The position numbers and the translations under genes were made by a program. DNA of 64,000 bases. Source: FEN-1219 sp963744305. GTDB taxonomy: Bacteria > Pseudomonadota > Gammaproteobacteria > Steroidobacterales > Rariloculaceae. Below, piece by piece: positions 19,866 through 28,722 of this stretch (position 1 is the first letter of the stretch; each line of letters starts with the position of its first letter). The notes beneath the pieces were generated by a model. That model was not told where the DNA came from. It searched no databases and was given only the letters and a program-made list of their open reading frames with translations. The stretch covers positions 1 to 64,000 of the forward strand of contig CAVUTF010000032.1 of NCBI GenBank assembly GCA_963744305.1, in the 5' to 3' direction.

Positions 19866-20966
19866 TCAGGCGGCCGCTTTGCGTAGACTCGCAACGACTC
19901 GCGGGGCCGTCTGCCCGTCCCAAAGCGGAATCGTGCAGTCACTGCGCGCCGGACGGGCGAGCACCTGATCGACGGCCTGGTCGACGCTCGCGGCCTTGAC
20001 GAGCCGGTTGGTGCCGAGCGCCACGGTTACCGGCCGCTCCGTGTTGTCACGCAGCGTAAGACACGGAATGCCGAGGTAGCTCGTCTCCTCTTGCACGCCG
20101 CCCGAGTCCGTGAGCGCAAATCGGCTGTCGACGATCAAGCTCATGAACTCGATGTAGGACAGCGGCTCGGTGAGGCGAATCGCGGGAATGTCGTTTAGCG
20201 CGGCAGTGAGTCCAAAATCCTTCAGTCGTTGCCGCGTGCGCGGATGCACCGGAAACACAAGCGGCAGCCGCCGCGCGATCGCCGTCAGCTCACCGACAAT
20301 CACCGTAAGCTGCGCGCGCTCGTCGACGTTCGACGGTCGATGCAGCGTCACCACGCCGTAGCCCTGCGGCACGAGTCCGAGCTGCCGAGCCCGGCCTTCG
20401 GCCTCGATCTTCGGCCGCAAGAGCTCGAACGAGTCGATCATGATGTTGCCGACCTGGTCGATCCTCTTCGCAGCGACGCCCTCGTTGCGCAGGTTCTCGT
20501 CGGCGTCGGGCGACGGCGTCCACAACAGATCGCAGATCGAGTCGGTGACGATCCGGTTGATCTCCTCGGGCATCGTGCGGTCGCCGCTGCGCAGTCCCGC
20601 CTCGAGATGCGCGACGCGGATCAACAGCTTCGCGCCGACGAGCGCGCACGCGAGCGTCGAGTTCACGTCGCCGACGACGATGATCCAATCCGGGCGCGAC
20701 GCGAGACAGATTTTCTCGTACTCGATCATGACTCGACCCGTCTGCTCCGCGTGGCTCCCGCTCCCCACGCCCAGATGGACATGCGGCGCGGGGAGCTTCA
20801 GGTCGGCAAAAAACGCGTCTGACATGTTCGCGTCATAGTGCTGGCCAGTGTGAACGATGCGCGGTCGGCACCACGGCTCGTTCGCGAGCGCGTGGTAGAG
20901 AGGCGCCACTTTCATGAAGTTGGGGCGCGCAGCGGCGATGAGGTCTACGCTTAAAGTTTCGCTCAC
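19866..20966 (-). CDS. wecB: UDP-N-acetylglucosamine 2-epimerase (non-hydrolysing)
   Basis: Intact 366-residue protein. HTGQHYDANMSDAFFADL near residue 40, HLEAGLRSGDRTMPEEINR near 120, VTLHRPSNVDE near 205 and TDSGGVQEETSYLGIPCLTL near 290 are the signatures of WecB/WbpI-type epimerases. It interconverts UDP-GlcNAc and UDP-ManNAc (or the corresponding diacetamido or uronic derivatives) in the cytoplasm, feeding a mannosamine-type sugar into the glycan. With wbpM, wbpL and the amidotransferase trio nearby it resembles the Pseudomonas B-band set, where the 2-epimerase WbpI acts on a 2,3-diacetamido uronic acid; which substrate applies here cannot be told from sequence alone. Confidence 0.92.
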   Translation of the reverse strand: MSETLSVDLIAAARPNFMKVAPLYHALANEPWCRPRIVHTGQHYDANMSDAFFADLKLPAPHVHLGVGSGSHAEQTGRVMIEYEKICLASRPDWIIVVGDVNSTLACALVGAKLLIRVAHLEAGLRSGDRTMPEEINRIVTDSICDLLWTPSPDADENLRNEGVAAKRIDQVGNIMIDSFELLRPKIEAEGRARQLGLVPQGYGVVTLHRPSNVDERAQLTVIVGELTAIARRLPLVFPVHPRTRQRLKDFGLTAALNDIPAIRLTEPLSYIEFMSLIVDSRFALTDSGGVQEETSYLGIPCLTLRDNTERPVTVALGTNRLVKAASVDQAVDQVLARPARSDCTIPLWDGQTAPRVVASLRKAAA

Positions 20967-21080
20967 GAGTGCTTGCTCACGCGCTTTCTCGGCGCTATGG
21001 ATGCGCGCCGCAAAGAGTAGCTAAGCTCTAGCCGGCGCGCGCGGGCGTGAGTCGCAAAGCGTCGGTGCGCGGATTCTAAT

Positions 21081-23095
21081 CTAGTGGGACCGATCCACGG
21101 GCGGCGCACGGCGAGGCTCGAGCGGCGTCACTTTGCTTCCCAAGTTGGCTCGCGCACCAACGTTGCGCTGGCGCCAGACGAGATCCTCGACCTCCTTCGT
21201 AGGCGAATAGCCGATGACCGCGCGCAGCAGCACTTCCCTGGTCCTTCGTGCAATCGAGTCTTTGGCACGCCGCCCACGATCTGGTCCAGCAACGGCTTGA
21301 GCTCCTCCCACGGCAAGAAAGTCCTCTTCCGCGCGCATGATGCTCCTGTGCTCGGTGCCCATGACGTTGTTGCCGATCAAGAGCTCCTCGTAGAGCTTCT
21401 CGGCCGGCCGCAGACCCGTATAGCGGATCTCGATGTCGCCGTCCGAGTTGTCTTCGTCGCGAATCGTGAGCCCCATCAGATGGATCATCTTCTCGGCAAG
21501 ATCGCGGATTCGGACCGGCTTGCCCATGTCGAGCACGAAGACGTCGCCGCCCGTCGCCATCGACCCCGCTTGGAGCACGAGCGCGGCGGCCTCGGGAATC
21601 GTCATGAAGTAGCGGTAAATCTCGGGATGAGTGACCGTGACCGGTCCGCCATTGCGGATTTGCTCCCGAAACAGGGGGACGACGGAGCCCGAGGAAGCCA
21701 GCACGTTGCCGAACCGGACCATCGAGAACGTCGTGCTCGAGCCGCGCTGGTTCAAACCTTGCAGCACGAGCTCAGCAAAACGCTTGGTCGCGCCCATGAC
21801 GTTCGTCGGCAGAACGGCCTTGTCGGTCGACACCAGCACGAACGACTTGACGCCGGCGGCGATAGCGGCTTCTGCCGAATGCAGCGTGCCAAAGACGTTG
21901 TTGTGGACGCCCTCGATCATGTTGTGCTCGACGAGCGGCACGTGCTTGTACGCGGCGGCGTGATACACCGTTTCGACCTCGTAGGTTTCCGAGCATCTCG
22001 CGCATGCGGTTCGTGGTGATGCGTGGAGCCGATCAGCGCGATGATCTCGAGATCGAGCGAGTTGCGCTGCGCCAGATCGTGCAGGGTTTGGTCGACGGTG
22101 TAGAGCGCGGCTTCCGAGAGATCCAAGAGCACGAGCCGTTTCGGCGCCAAGCGCGCGATCTGCACGCAGAGCTCCGATCCGATCGAGCCGCCTGCGCCGG
22201 TCACCATCACCGACTTGCCGCGGATGGAGGCATCCAGCAGCTTCGGGATCGGCGGCACGGCATCGCGGCCCAGGAGGTCCGTGATATCGACCTCGCGGAT
22301 GTCGTCGACACGCGCATTGCCGGCAGCGAGGTCGCCGGTGTCAGGCATCGTCTGCACGTGCACCGGCAGCTGCTCGAGCTGGTTGATGATCTCGAGGCGA
22401 CGGCGGCGGGAGACCGACGGCAATGCCAGCAGCACACGCGACACGCCGGTTTCTTCGATGAACGTTGACAACGTTGCGGGCGGATGAACCTCGAGGCCGT
22501 TGATGACTGCTCCTCTCAGCGAGGGGTTGTCGTCGACGAACGCCACGGGCACGAACTCGCCGCGGCCGATCAGCGCCGACGCAAGATGCGCACCGGCCTC
22601 GCCGGCGCCGTAGATGACGACGCGGTCGCCCGTGGCATTCCGCGACTGCAACAACCATCGCACCGTTAAGCGGCTGCCGACGACGTAGACCATGCCGAGA
22701 AACCAGAACGTTGCGCTCGCGCGGATCGCGTCCGGCCAACTATCGAGCGGGACGACGCTGAGCAGCACGGCTACTGCGATCAACGTGACGCTCTTGACCG
22801 CAGCCGCGGTGAGCTCGAGCCCCATGAAGCGGACGACGGACCGATAGAATCCGTGAAAGCTCAAGATGGGCAAGCCGATCACCAGCGGAACCAGCCAGAG
22901 CCACCCGGGCAGGCGGGACTGGATCTCCGGCGTTACGAGCCATACGGCCGCGATAAAGCACAGCGGAATCGCGGCCGTATCGGCGAGTAGCATGACCAAT
23001 CGCTTGGTGCTGCGCGGAAGAGTAACAACGGATCTGGCGAAGCGATGAAGTGGGGGTTGGGCAACTTCCAGCTTATTGTTAGTCAGCAACGTCAA
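21081..23095 (-). CDS. wbpM: Membrane UDP-sugar 4,6-dehydratase (WbpM/CapD-like; frameshifted)
   Basis: The N-terminal part has four transmembrane helices (about residues 30-125), then a Rossmann domain (RVVIYGAGEAGAHLASALI) and a second Rossmann domain with the dehydratase signature VMVTGAGGSIGSELC. A frame change near 22000 leads to YHAAAYKHVPLVEHN, LVSTDKAVLPTNVMGATKR (with the Met/Lys pair of the family in place of Tyr/Lys), MVRFGNVLASSGSVVPLF and GLRPAEKLYEELL. About 670 residues, the usual length. Near 21310-21240 the annotated frame departs and returns, a second compensating pair; the alternative frame supplies PWEELKPLLDQIV. It removes water from UDP-GlcNAc as the first step to 6-deoxy amino sugars such as QuiNAc, FucNAc or bacillosamine. 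Confidence 0.85.
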
Positions 23096-23197
23096 GTCCC
23101 CGATTCGGTAGTTATTCGATCTATTGTAGATGCATTGTAGCGGCCTTGCCGCCGGCCAGTCACGCGGGGATGGCTTTCGGGAGATGGGCCTTAGGGC

Positions 23198-24223
23198 CTA
23201 GTCGATTGCCTGAAGCTCGGGCGCTCCCGCCTTTAGGTGGAAAGCCAGCCAAAGCAGGGGCAGATATGCGACTGCGAGGCCGACAACGGCATGGCCGCGC
23301 CCGGTTCCCACCCACAACGCTATCGGGCAGAGCCATAAGAGGTTGATTGCGCCCACCAACAGGCTCACGGGCTTGTGTCCCCCGAGCCTGCGCGCCGCAT
23401 ATTGATACGCGTGGCTACGATGCGCCTCATGCGGGCGATTGCGCCGCAAAAGACGCCGGCACAAGGTAGTTGTAGCGTCTACGATGAATACGCCCAGAAG
23501 AATGACCCAGGCCCAAAAGAGCTCACTGGCTATCGATCCCGCATGAAGGGATAGCACGGCGAAGGTCACGCCCAGGAAACCGCTACCGACGTCGCCCATG
23601 AAGATTCGTGCGGGTGGATAGTTCCAGTAGAGGAACCCGCTCGCGGCGGCCAGCACGAGGATGGGCACGGCCCACAGCGCGGTTTCCGGTAGGGCCGTGA
23701 GATAAAGCACGCCCGCGCCGAACGATACCGTGACGGCCTCGATGCTCGCGATGCCGTCGATGCCGTCCATGAAGTTGTATAGGTTCAAGAGCCAGACCGA
23801 ATAGAGGGCCGCTATGAGGATCGCGAACGATCCCGAGGCGACGATCCAGCCGTCGATGCCGAGCGCTAATGGGCCTGACAACCAGTAGAGCGCCCAACCA
23901 GGTCCGATAAACTGCGCTGGCAGACGCCAACGTATGGGGAAGTGCCATTGATCGTCCACGAGGCCGATGAGCGCCGTCCATGCGCCTGCACCGCACAGTG
24001 CGATCAAAAGGTCTCTGGGCAGGGCCCCGGCTTGGAACAAACCTGGCGACAACGCGACGACGGCGATTACGATCGCAATTCCACCGCCGCGCGGCGTGGG
24101 CACCTGGTGCGAGCTGCGCTCGTTCGGCACATCGAATAGGCCGCGGTTACGCGCAAAACGCTCGTACGCCCATGTCAAGCCAAAGGCCAGCAGGCTTGCG
24201 GCGACGAGAATGAAGACGATCAT
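23198..24223 (-). CDS. wbpL: Undecaprenyl-phosphate N-acetylaminosugar-1-P transferase (WbpL-like)
   Basis: Intact MraY/WecA-family integral membrane protein of 341 residues with about ten helices. Signature loops: SSHQVPTPRGGGIAI, ALIGLVDDQWHFPIRW, NLYNFMDGIDGIASIEA, RIFMGDVGSGFLGVTFA and the histidine loop HEAHRSHAYQY. It transfers an N-acetylated amino-sugar phosphate from the UDP-sugar to undecaprenyl phosphate at the inner face of the cytoplasmic membrane and so begins the O-unit. The ATG at 24223 overlaps the upstream stop (ATGA). In Pseudomonas, WbpL takes UDP-FucNAc or UDP-QuiNAc, made through WbpM and a short epimerase/reductase, all three of which are neighbours here. Confidence 0.9.
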   Translation of the reverse strand: MIVFILVAASLLAFGLTWAYERFARNRGLFDVPNERSSHQVPTPRGGGIAIVIAVVALSPGLFQAGALPRDLLIALCGAGAWTALIGLVDDQWHFPIRWRLPAQFIGPGWALYWLSGPLALGIDGWIVASGSFAILIAALYSVWLLNLYNFMDGIDGIASIEAVTVSFGAGVLYLTALPETALWAVPILVLAAASGFLYWNYPPARIFMGDVGSGFLGVTFAVLSLHAGSIASELFWAWVILLGVFIVDATTTLCRRLLRRNRPHEAHRSHAYQYAARRLGGHKPVSLLVGAINLLWLCPIALWVGTGRGHAVVGLAVAYLPLLWLAFHLKAGAPELQAID

Positions 24224-25161
24224 CGCAGCGCACGGTACCAGACCGCGGTTCGCGCGAGTGCCTCGTTCACCGATATCGGCGGTGACCAAGCGAGCTCGGT
24301 GCGCGTGGCTGCGATGTCCACCGTGAGGGAATTGCAAAGCCGCTCTATCGCTGCACGTGCGCCGACCGTCGTTGCGCAGAAACGCAAAACACTCTCCGGA
24401 ATTGCCACGAGCTTCACGGTGCGGCCCAACGCAGCCGCAAGACGCCGAATCAGTTGCGGCGTGGATAGGTCTTCGTCGTCGGACACCATCCAGGTGCGAC
24501 CCGGCGCCGCATCGTTCGAAAGGACGTTCACGAGCAGATCTTGCAGATTCCAGATATTGACCAAGCTGCGGCGGTTCTTAATGGCGCCAAAAGGCAAAGG
24601 CAGACCCTTGTCGACGAGTTGCAGCAACCGCAAGAAGTTCGCGCGGGCGCCCGGACCATACACCAGTGGTGAGCGTACGATCACGGCTTGCATGCCTGTT
24701 CGCGCGGCGACCTCCGAAAGATATTGCTCGCCAAGCCACTTGGAAACCCCGTAGGCGTCTTCGGGCCGAGGTTCATCTGCCGCGCTGTACGATCGCTCTT
24801 CGGTTTTCTCTCCGTTGACCTTCACAGTGCTCAAGTAGACCAACCGGCGAACGCCTCGCCGCGCCGCTTCGATCGCCAACCGCTGCGTACCGAGCGCGTT
24901 CGTTCGAACGAACGAATCCAGACTCTTATCACCGCGCACGACATGCGCGCGCGCCGCGAGATGGACGACGCTGTCGATACCCTCGAGCGCCGCATCCCAG
25001 TCGGTCGAAGCATCGATCTCCCCAACCGTCACTTCATCGTTCGTCCGCCCGCGCTCGGCGGCATTTCGTACCGCGGCGCGAACCGTGTAGCCGGACTCGG
25101 CGAGCGCCGCGCACAGATTGCGGCCCACGAAACCCGTCGCACCGGTGACGAGAACACGCAT
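24220..25161 (-). CDS. NAD-dependent epimerase / 4-keto reductase (WbpV-like)
   Basis: 313 residues, intact. An extended short-chain dehydrogenase with RVLVTGATGFVGRNLCAAL at the N-terminus (GxxGxxG), catalytic DAYGVSKWLGEQ (YxxxK) near residue 142 and VVHLAARAHVV. The family makes UDP-QuiNAc or UDP-FucNAc by reducing the 4-keto product of WbpM, and in Pseudomonas and related loci sits next to the WbpL-type transferase, as here. A plain UDP-glucose 4-epimerase is a less likely alternative. It is coupled to both neighbours by ATGA overlaps (start at 25161, stop at 24220). Confidence 0.82.
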   Translation of the reverse strand: MRVLVTGATGFVGRNLCAALAESGYTVRAAVRNAAERGRTNDEVTVGEIDASTDWDAALEGIDSVVHLAARAHVVRGDKSLDSFVRTNALGTQRLAIEAARRGVRRLVYLSTVKVNGEKTEERSYSAADEPRPEDAYGVSKWLGEQYLSEVAARTGMQAVIVRSPLVYGPGARANFLRLLQLVDKGLPLPFGAIKNRRSLVNIWNLQDLLVNVLSNDAAPGRTWMVSDDEDLSTPQLIRRLAAALGRTVKLVAIPESVLRFCATTVGARAAIERLCNSLTVDIAATRTELAWSPPISVNEALARTAVWYRALR

Positions 25162-25925
25162 CAATCGATTCCGAACGCAAGCGCAAGCAATCCGAGATAC
25201 TCGTGCACCGCTTCCTCCGTCCGCCGCACCCCGCTGCCGCTCGGCAACCATTCATGCCAGTAAAATCCCCCTGATCCGCGTATCCGCTGATGAGTCGGCG
25301 CCGGGATTGGATGCGCTCCGGCGCGCTCCATGAGCCGCATGGCGCGGGGCATGTGGTACGCGGACGTCACGAGAAAGAATGGCGACGTCCCGAGCAGCGC
25401 TGCGACGTCCTCAGCCTCGTCGCCGGTATCGCGCGCTTCGTCGAGGATCACCAAGGACTCTTCCGCCACCCCGAGTGAGCGCGCGAGCTCCGCGTATCCG
25501 ACGGCGGGAGCATTGCGCCTCTCCGCGGCTCCACCCGACACGATGAGCCGACCGCGTTGCTCGAGCCGCAGGGTCAACCGAACGCCTTCGACGATGCGCA
25601 CGAGCCCCGTTTCGTCCAACGCGCCGGTGACCGGTATCTCGCCGACCGGCGAATAGCTGCTGCCGAGCACGACGACGTCGCTCACGTTCAGCGCTCGAGC
25701 GTCACCCGACAACGGCGGGTAGCGTCGCTCGAGGGGAACGAGCATGGCGTTTCCGATCCCACGAGTCGCACCCAGGTAGGCAACCGCAACCGCCGATAAC
25801 ATCAACACGGTTCCGAGCGTGCGCTTCGCCTTCGAGCGGCACACCGCACCGGCAACGCCTAGCACCACCGCAATGGAAAGCGGGCTCGCGAGCACGGAAA
25901 CGAGGTTCTTGATCCAAGAGATCAT
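25161..25925 (-). CDS. YdcF-family (DUF218) membrane protein
   Basis: 254 residues from ATG at 25925, which overlaps the upstream stop (ATGA). Two N-terminal membrane helices (about residues 6-28 and 37-55) are followed by the DUF218 domain: SDVVVLGSSYSPVGE, GRLIVSGGAAERRN, DTGDEAEDVAALL and FFLVTSAYHMPRAMRLMERA. The family (YdcF, SanA, ElyC) is linked to envelope and undecaprenyl-lipid metabolism, but its biochemical activity is poorly defined. Its presence between a glycosyltransferase and the epimerase, in strict translational coupling, suggests a role in lipid-carrier homeostasis or O-unit assembly; that is inference. Confidence 0.8.
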   Translation of the reverse strand: MISWIKNLVSVLASPLSIAVVLGVAGAVCRSKAKRTLGTVLMLSAVAVAYLGATRGIGNAMLVPLERRYPPLSGDARALNVSDVVVLGSSYSPVGEIPVTGALDETGLVRIVEGVRLTLRLEQRGRLIVSGGAAERRNAPAVGYAELARSLGVAEESLVILDEARDTGDEAEDVAALLGTSPFFLVTSAYHMPRAMRLMERAGAHPIPAPTHQRIRGSGGFYWHEWLPSGSGVRRTEEAVHEYLGLLALAFGID

Positions 25926-27100
25926 CGCGGTTTGCGCAAGAGCGCAAGCACGTCGTCTGCCATCTCGCGCGCGATCCTCGCCCGTGCATACTGTGCAACG
26001 AACCGGCGCCTCGGCCGATCCACGAGCTCGAGCGACGCAAACGCGTCGACCGCAGCCTCCACGTCGCAAGGCGGGAAAACCGCGGCGTTGTCGATTTCCT
26101 CGGTCACGAAACGCGCCGCGTAGCCGGCCACGCCCGCGAGAACGGGCTTACCGAGAGCGGCATATTCGAACAGCTTCGAGGGCAACACCTTCTCGAAAGC
26201 CTTGCGGTCGCCGAGATGTAGGAACAGTACGTGAGCATCGCGATACGCGTCGAGCAACTGCGCTCGCGGGACGGGCGCGCGTATCTGCACGTTGTCGATG
26301 CCGGCAACTGCCGCTTCGAGCTCCGCCCGCCGCCCGCCGTCGCCGATGACGACGAAATCCGCTCGCCCGCGCAACGCCTTCGCCATTCCCGGCAGGATAC
26401 GATGCAACGCTTGACCATCGCCGACATTGCCCGCGTATAGCACGGTGGCTCTCGCCGGCGGCTGCGCCTGCGCAAGCTCGGCTTTCTCGATCGACAAGAA
26501 CTCATCGTCGATTCCGTTCGTAAACCACGCCAGTGAACGGTCCGGATATCGAGTCCGCACGTAAGGCTCGAAACCGCGCGACACGAGGTTGATCCGATCG
26601 GCGGACCGAAAAGTCCAGCGCTCCACGGCGGAGAACAGCGGACCGGCGGCCCAACCAAGCGGCGACGGCAACACTTCGCGAATTGTATCGGCGAAGAGGT
26701 CACGGATATCCAGATAGAGTTTCGCTCGCGTACGCCGCGCAATCCAAGCCCCGAGCGCCGCTGTCATCAGGCGCGACGAAGTTGCAACAACGACGTCATA
26801 GTCGCGGCCTTTCGTGTGCCGCAGCGCAGCCCGCGCAAACCGCGAGAAAGCACGCGACTGACCGGCGATGTCGCTCCGATGAGGCGGCAAGCCGAGACGG
26901 CGGATCTCGAGGCCGTCCGAAGACTCCACCTCGGCCGCTTCCTGAGTGAAGGTGCGATAACGATTCGGCAACGTCGTGATGACGTCCACCTGGGTTCCGG
27001 GCGACACCCGCTCGCGGAGTGCCTCGACCAAAGCTCTCGCGCGGAAGGATCCGGCACTGAGATCCGGCGGATAGTAGAAGGTCAGGACCAGCAGCCTCAT
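25922..27100 (-). CDS. GT4 glycosyltransferase (WbuB-like)
   Basis: Intact, 392 residues from ATG at 27100 (the longer frame adds an unlikely N-terminus overlapping the upstream gene). The N-lobe begins MRLLVLTFYYPPDLSAGSFR, the classic WbuB/WcaI-like start, followed by DVITTLPNRYRTF, VVVATSSRLMTAALGAW and LYLDIRDLFADTIREVL. The C-lobe shows TVLYAGNVGDGQALHRIL, FVVIGDGGRRAELEAA and KVLPSKLFEYAALGKPVLAG, the donor-binding signature. The family often transfers FucNAc or QuiNAc to lipid-linked GlcNAc-type sugars. Both ends overlap neighbouring genes (ATGA). Confidence 0.87.
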   Translation of the reverse strand: MRLLVLTFYYPPDLSAGSFRARALVEALRERVSPGTQVDVITTLPNRYRTFTQEAAEVESSDGLEIRRLGLPPHRSDIAGQSRAFSRFARAALRHTKGRDYDVVVATSSRLMTAALGAWIARRTRAKLYLDIRDLFADTIREVLPSPLGWAAGPLFSAVERWTFRSADRINLVSRGFEPYVRTRYPDRSLAWFTNGIDDEFLSIEKAELAQAQPPARATVLYAGNVGDGQALHRILPGMAKALRGRADFVVIGDGGRRAELEAAVAGIDNVQIRAPVPRAQLLDAYRDAHVLFLHLGDRKAFEKVLPSKLFEYAALGKPVLAGVAGYAARFVTEEIDNAAVFPPCDVEAAVDAFASLELVDRPRRRFVAQYARARIAREMADDVLALLRKPR

Positions 27101-28722
27101 GCCACCCAGTGCACGCGCGCGATCAGCGGACGATTCTCGAATCGCGCGACGATGCATCGATTGGCGATGGATACTCCGAACTGCGGATGCCACGTGCTCT
27201 CGCACACGTTTACGCTGCTCGAGCCCTCGAACGCGACGGTTGCTGGGCCGCTCGCGGTGGAAAGCGTCAAAGACCGCTCCTCGGCAATTTTCACCGCGAT
27301 GCCCGGATGCAGATGAAAGCGGGCTTGGGCTCCTGCAAAGGATCCCGTAACACGGTCCTCAATCACGAGCGATTGCGCATCCAGGCACCAACGCCGCGTA
27401 TGGTCGTTGTGTCTGCCGAAACGACGGTAGCCGTCGTGGGTAGCCTCGATCGTCGTGACACCCGCATTCGAAGTCGCCGTTCTACCTCGCACGCGCGCGC
27501 GCCGAGCCACACGAAAGCCGCCCCACACTTCCGTGGAGTCGCGATCGTCCACGACCACCGTATTGTGGGCCGCCGTCCCGCGCTGGCGTTGCCGCTCGGC
27601 GTCGGCGCCGTATTGGGATGTGCCGGAATTCACGAAGATCCGTTGGCTGCCGAGGCTCAATTCGAAGCTCAGCGTGTCTGCGTGTGCGTGGGCCGGCAGG
27701 TAGTCGGGACCGACGGCAGCGCAGTCGCAGATCAAGCACGCGCTGCCGGCGACGGCGCGCGCATATCCGCTCGACTCCAACATCACGAGTGGCGGCTCGT
27801 TCTCGGCGGGATGCACGATGCCGAGCCGCTGGGCGTAGTCCTCGAGCTCGCGGAGCGTCGGCGCGACGTCGAAAGCCGCATCGTTGAAGAACGCGATGCG
27901 GCCATCCGGATGACTCATCGTGCGCAGCCAGCGCAACATCCGCTGCACGCAATCGCTCCAGACGGATGGCGTTTGTTCACCGTAGGCGCGCAGGAGGTTG
28001 ATCAAATCGAGCATGTCCTCGAGCGCCGCGGCGTGATACATCGGACTGAGCTCGAAATGCCCGCCGTCCGCCAAGACTTGCTCGTGCAACTCGCGGTCTA
28101 GGATCGCCAGACCCTTGCGGCGCCAACCCTCGGCCTCCGACCCGTCGAAAAATAGGCCGGCATGCAGCAGCGCTTTCGCATTGGTCAACAGGTGATTGCC
28201 GAGCAGATGATATTCCAGCCGGCGCGCAAGCCAACGCGTCTGCACTGCAAGGCTCGCATGGCACGCCGCCGGCAGCGTGTTCCCACGGGCCGCCCACTTC
28301 ACCCAGTTCACGATGCGGCGCGAAACTGGATACGGCTCCCATGCGTCACTTCGTCCGGGCGGGTTTTCCGCTACCCAGCGGCCGAGCAAGGCCCTGTGCC
28401 AATCCACGCGAGCTCGCGAGCTCAGCGCATTCAAGTCATCGAAATAGTGAAGGTTGTAGACCCACAGCTTGGAAACATCGGAAGGCAACCAATCATCCGG
28501 CAGCGCACAGCGGCGCTCGACGTTCAGGAAGCGAAACGTCTCCGGAGCGATCAACGTGGGCGCCGCACTTGTCGGCTCGACGTACGATTGGCTCGCCGCA
28601 CGCGACGGCGGAGCCTCGCGCAAGTCGGGCCGCGGGCGTAGCAGCTTCATGCGGGCCCGGCCGGCCACCTGCACCGGCCGGAGGTACCGAACCGTATGCA
28701 GATAAAGTCCGAGGGCGCTCAA
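27097..28722 (-). CDS. Heparinase II/III-like polysaccharide lyase family protein
   Basis: 541 residues if started at TTG 28722, which overlaps the upstream stop as TTGA and begins LSALGLYLHTVRYLRP, the usual N-terminus of this family in O-antigen loci. An alpha/alpha toroid (about residues 70-330: WVYNLHYFDDLNAL, WEPYPVSRRIVNWVKW, YHLLGNHLLTNAKALLHAG, SPMYHAAALEDMLDL) is followed by a beta-sandwich (LPAHAHADTLSFELSL, FVNSGTSQYGADAERQRQRG, AHNTVVVDD). No signal peptide is present, so it is cytoplasmic or non-classical. Relatives in LPS loci sit next to the bi-domain oxidoreductase found here; whether they cleave, epimerise or transfer is not established. Confidence 0.82.
   Translation of the reverse strand: MSALGLYLHTVRYLRPVQVAGRARMKLLRPRPDLREAPPSRAASQSYVEPTSAAPTLIAPETFRFLNVERRCALPDDWLPSDVSKLWVYNLHYFDDLNALSSRARVDWHRALLGRWVAENPPGRSDAWEPYPVSRRIVNWVKWAARGNTLPAACHASLAVQTRWLARRLEYHLLGNHLLTNAKALLHAGLFFDGSEAEGWRRKGLAILDRELHEQVLADGGHFELSPMYHAAALEDMLDLINLLRAYGEQTPSVWSDCVQRMLRWLRTMSHPDGRIAFFNDAAFDVAPTLRELEDYAQRLGIVHPAENEPPLVMLESSGYARAVAGSACLICDCAAVGPDYLPAHAHADTLSFELSLGSQRIFVNSGTSQYGADAERQRQRGTAAHNTVVVDDRDSTEVWGGFRVARRARVRGRTATSNAGVTTIEATHDGYRRFGRHNDHTRRWCLDAQSLVIEDRVTGSFAGAQARFHLHPGIAVKIAEERSLTLSTASGPATVAFEGSSSVNVCESTWHPQFGVSIANRCIVARFENRPLIARVHWVA

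Noticed and set aside
20229..20822. 197-codon plus-strand frame
   Set aside because: Antisense to wecB, arginine-rich, no family motif.
21084..22019. 311-codon plus-strand frame
   Set aside because: Antisense to the wbpM-like gene; His/Arg-rich shadow frame.
27109..28101. 330-codon plus-strand frame
   Set aside because: It lies antisense to the heparinase-like gene, has shadow-type composition and no motif.
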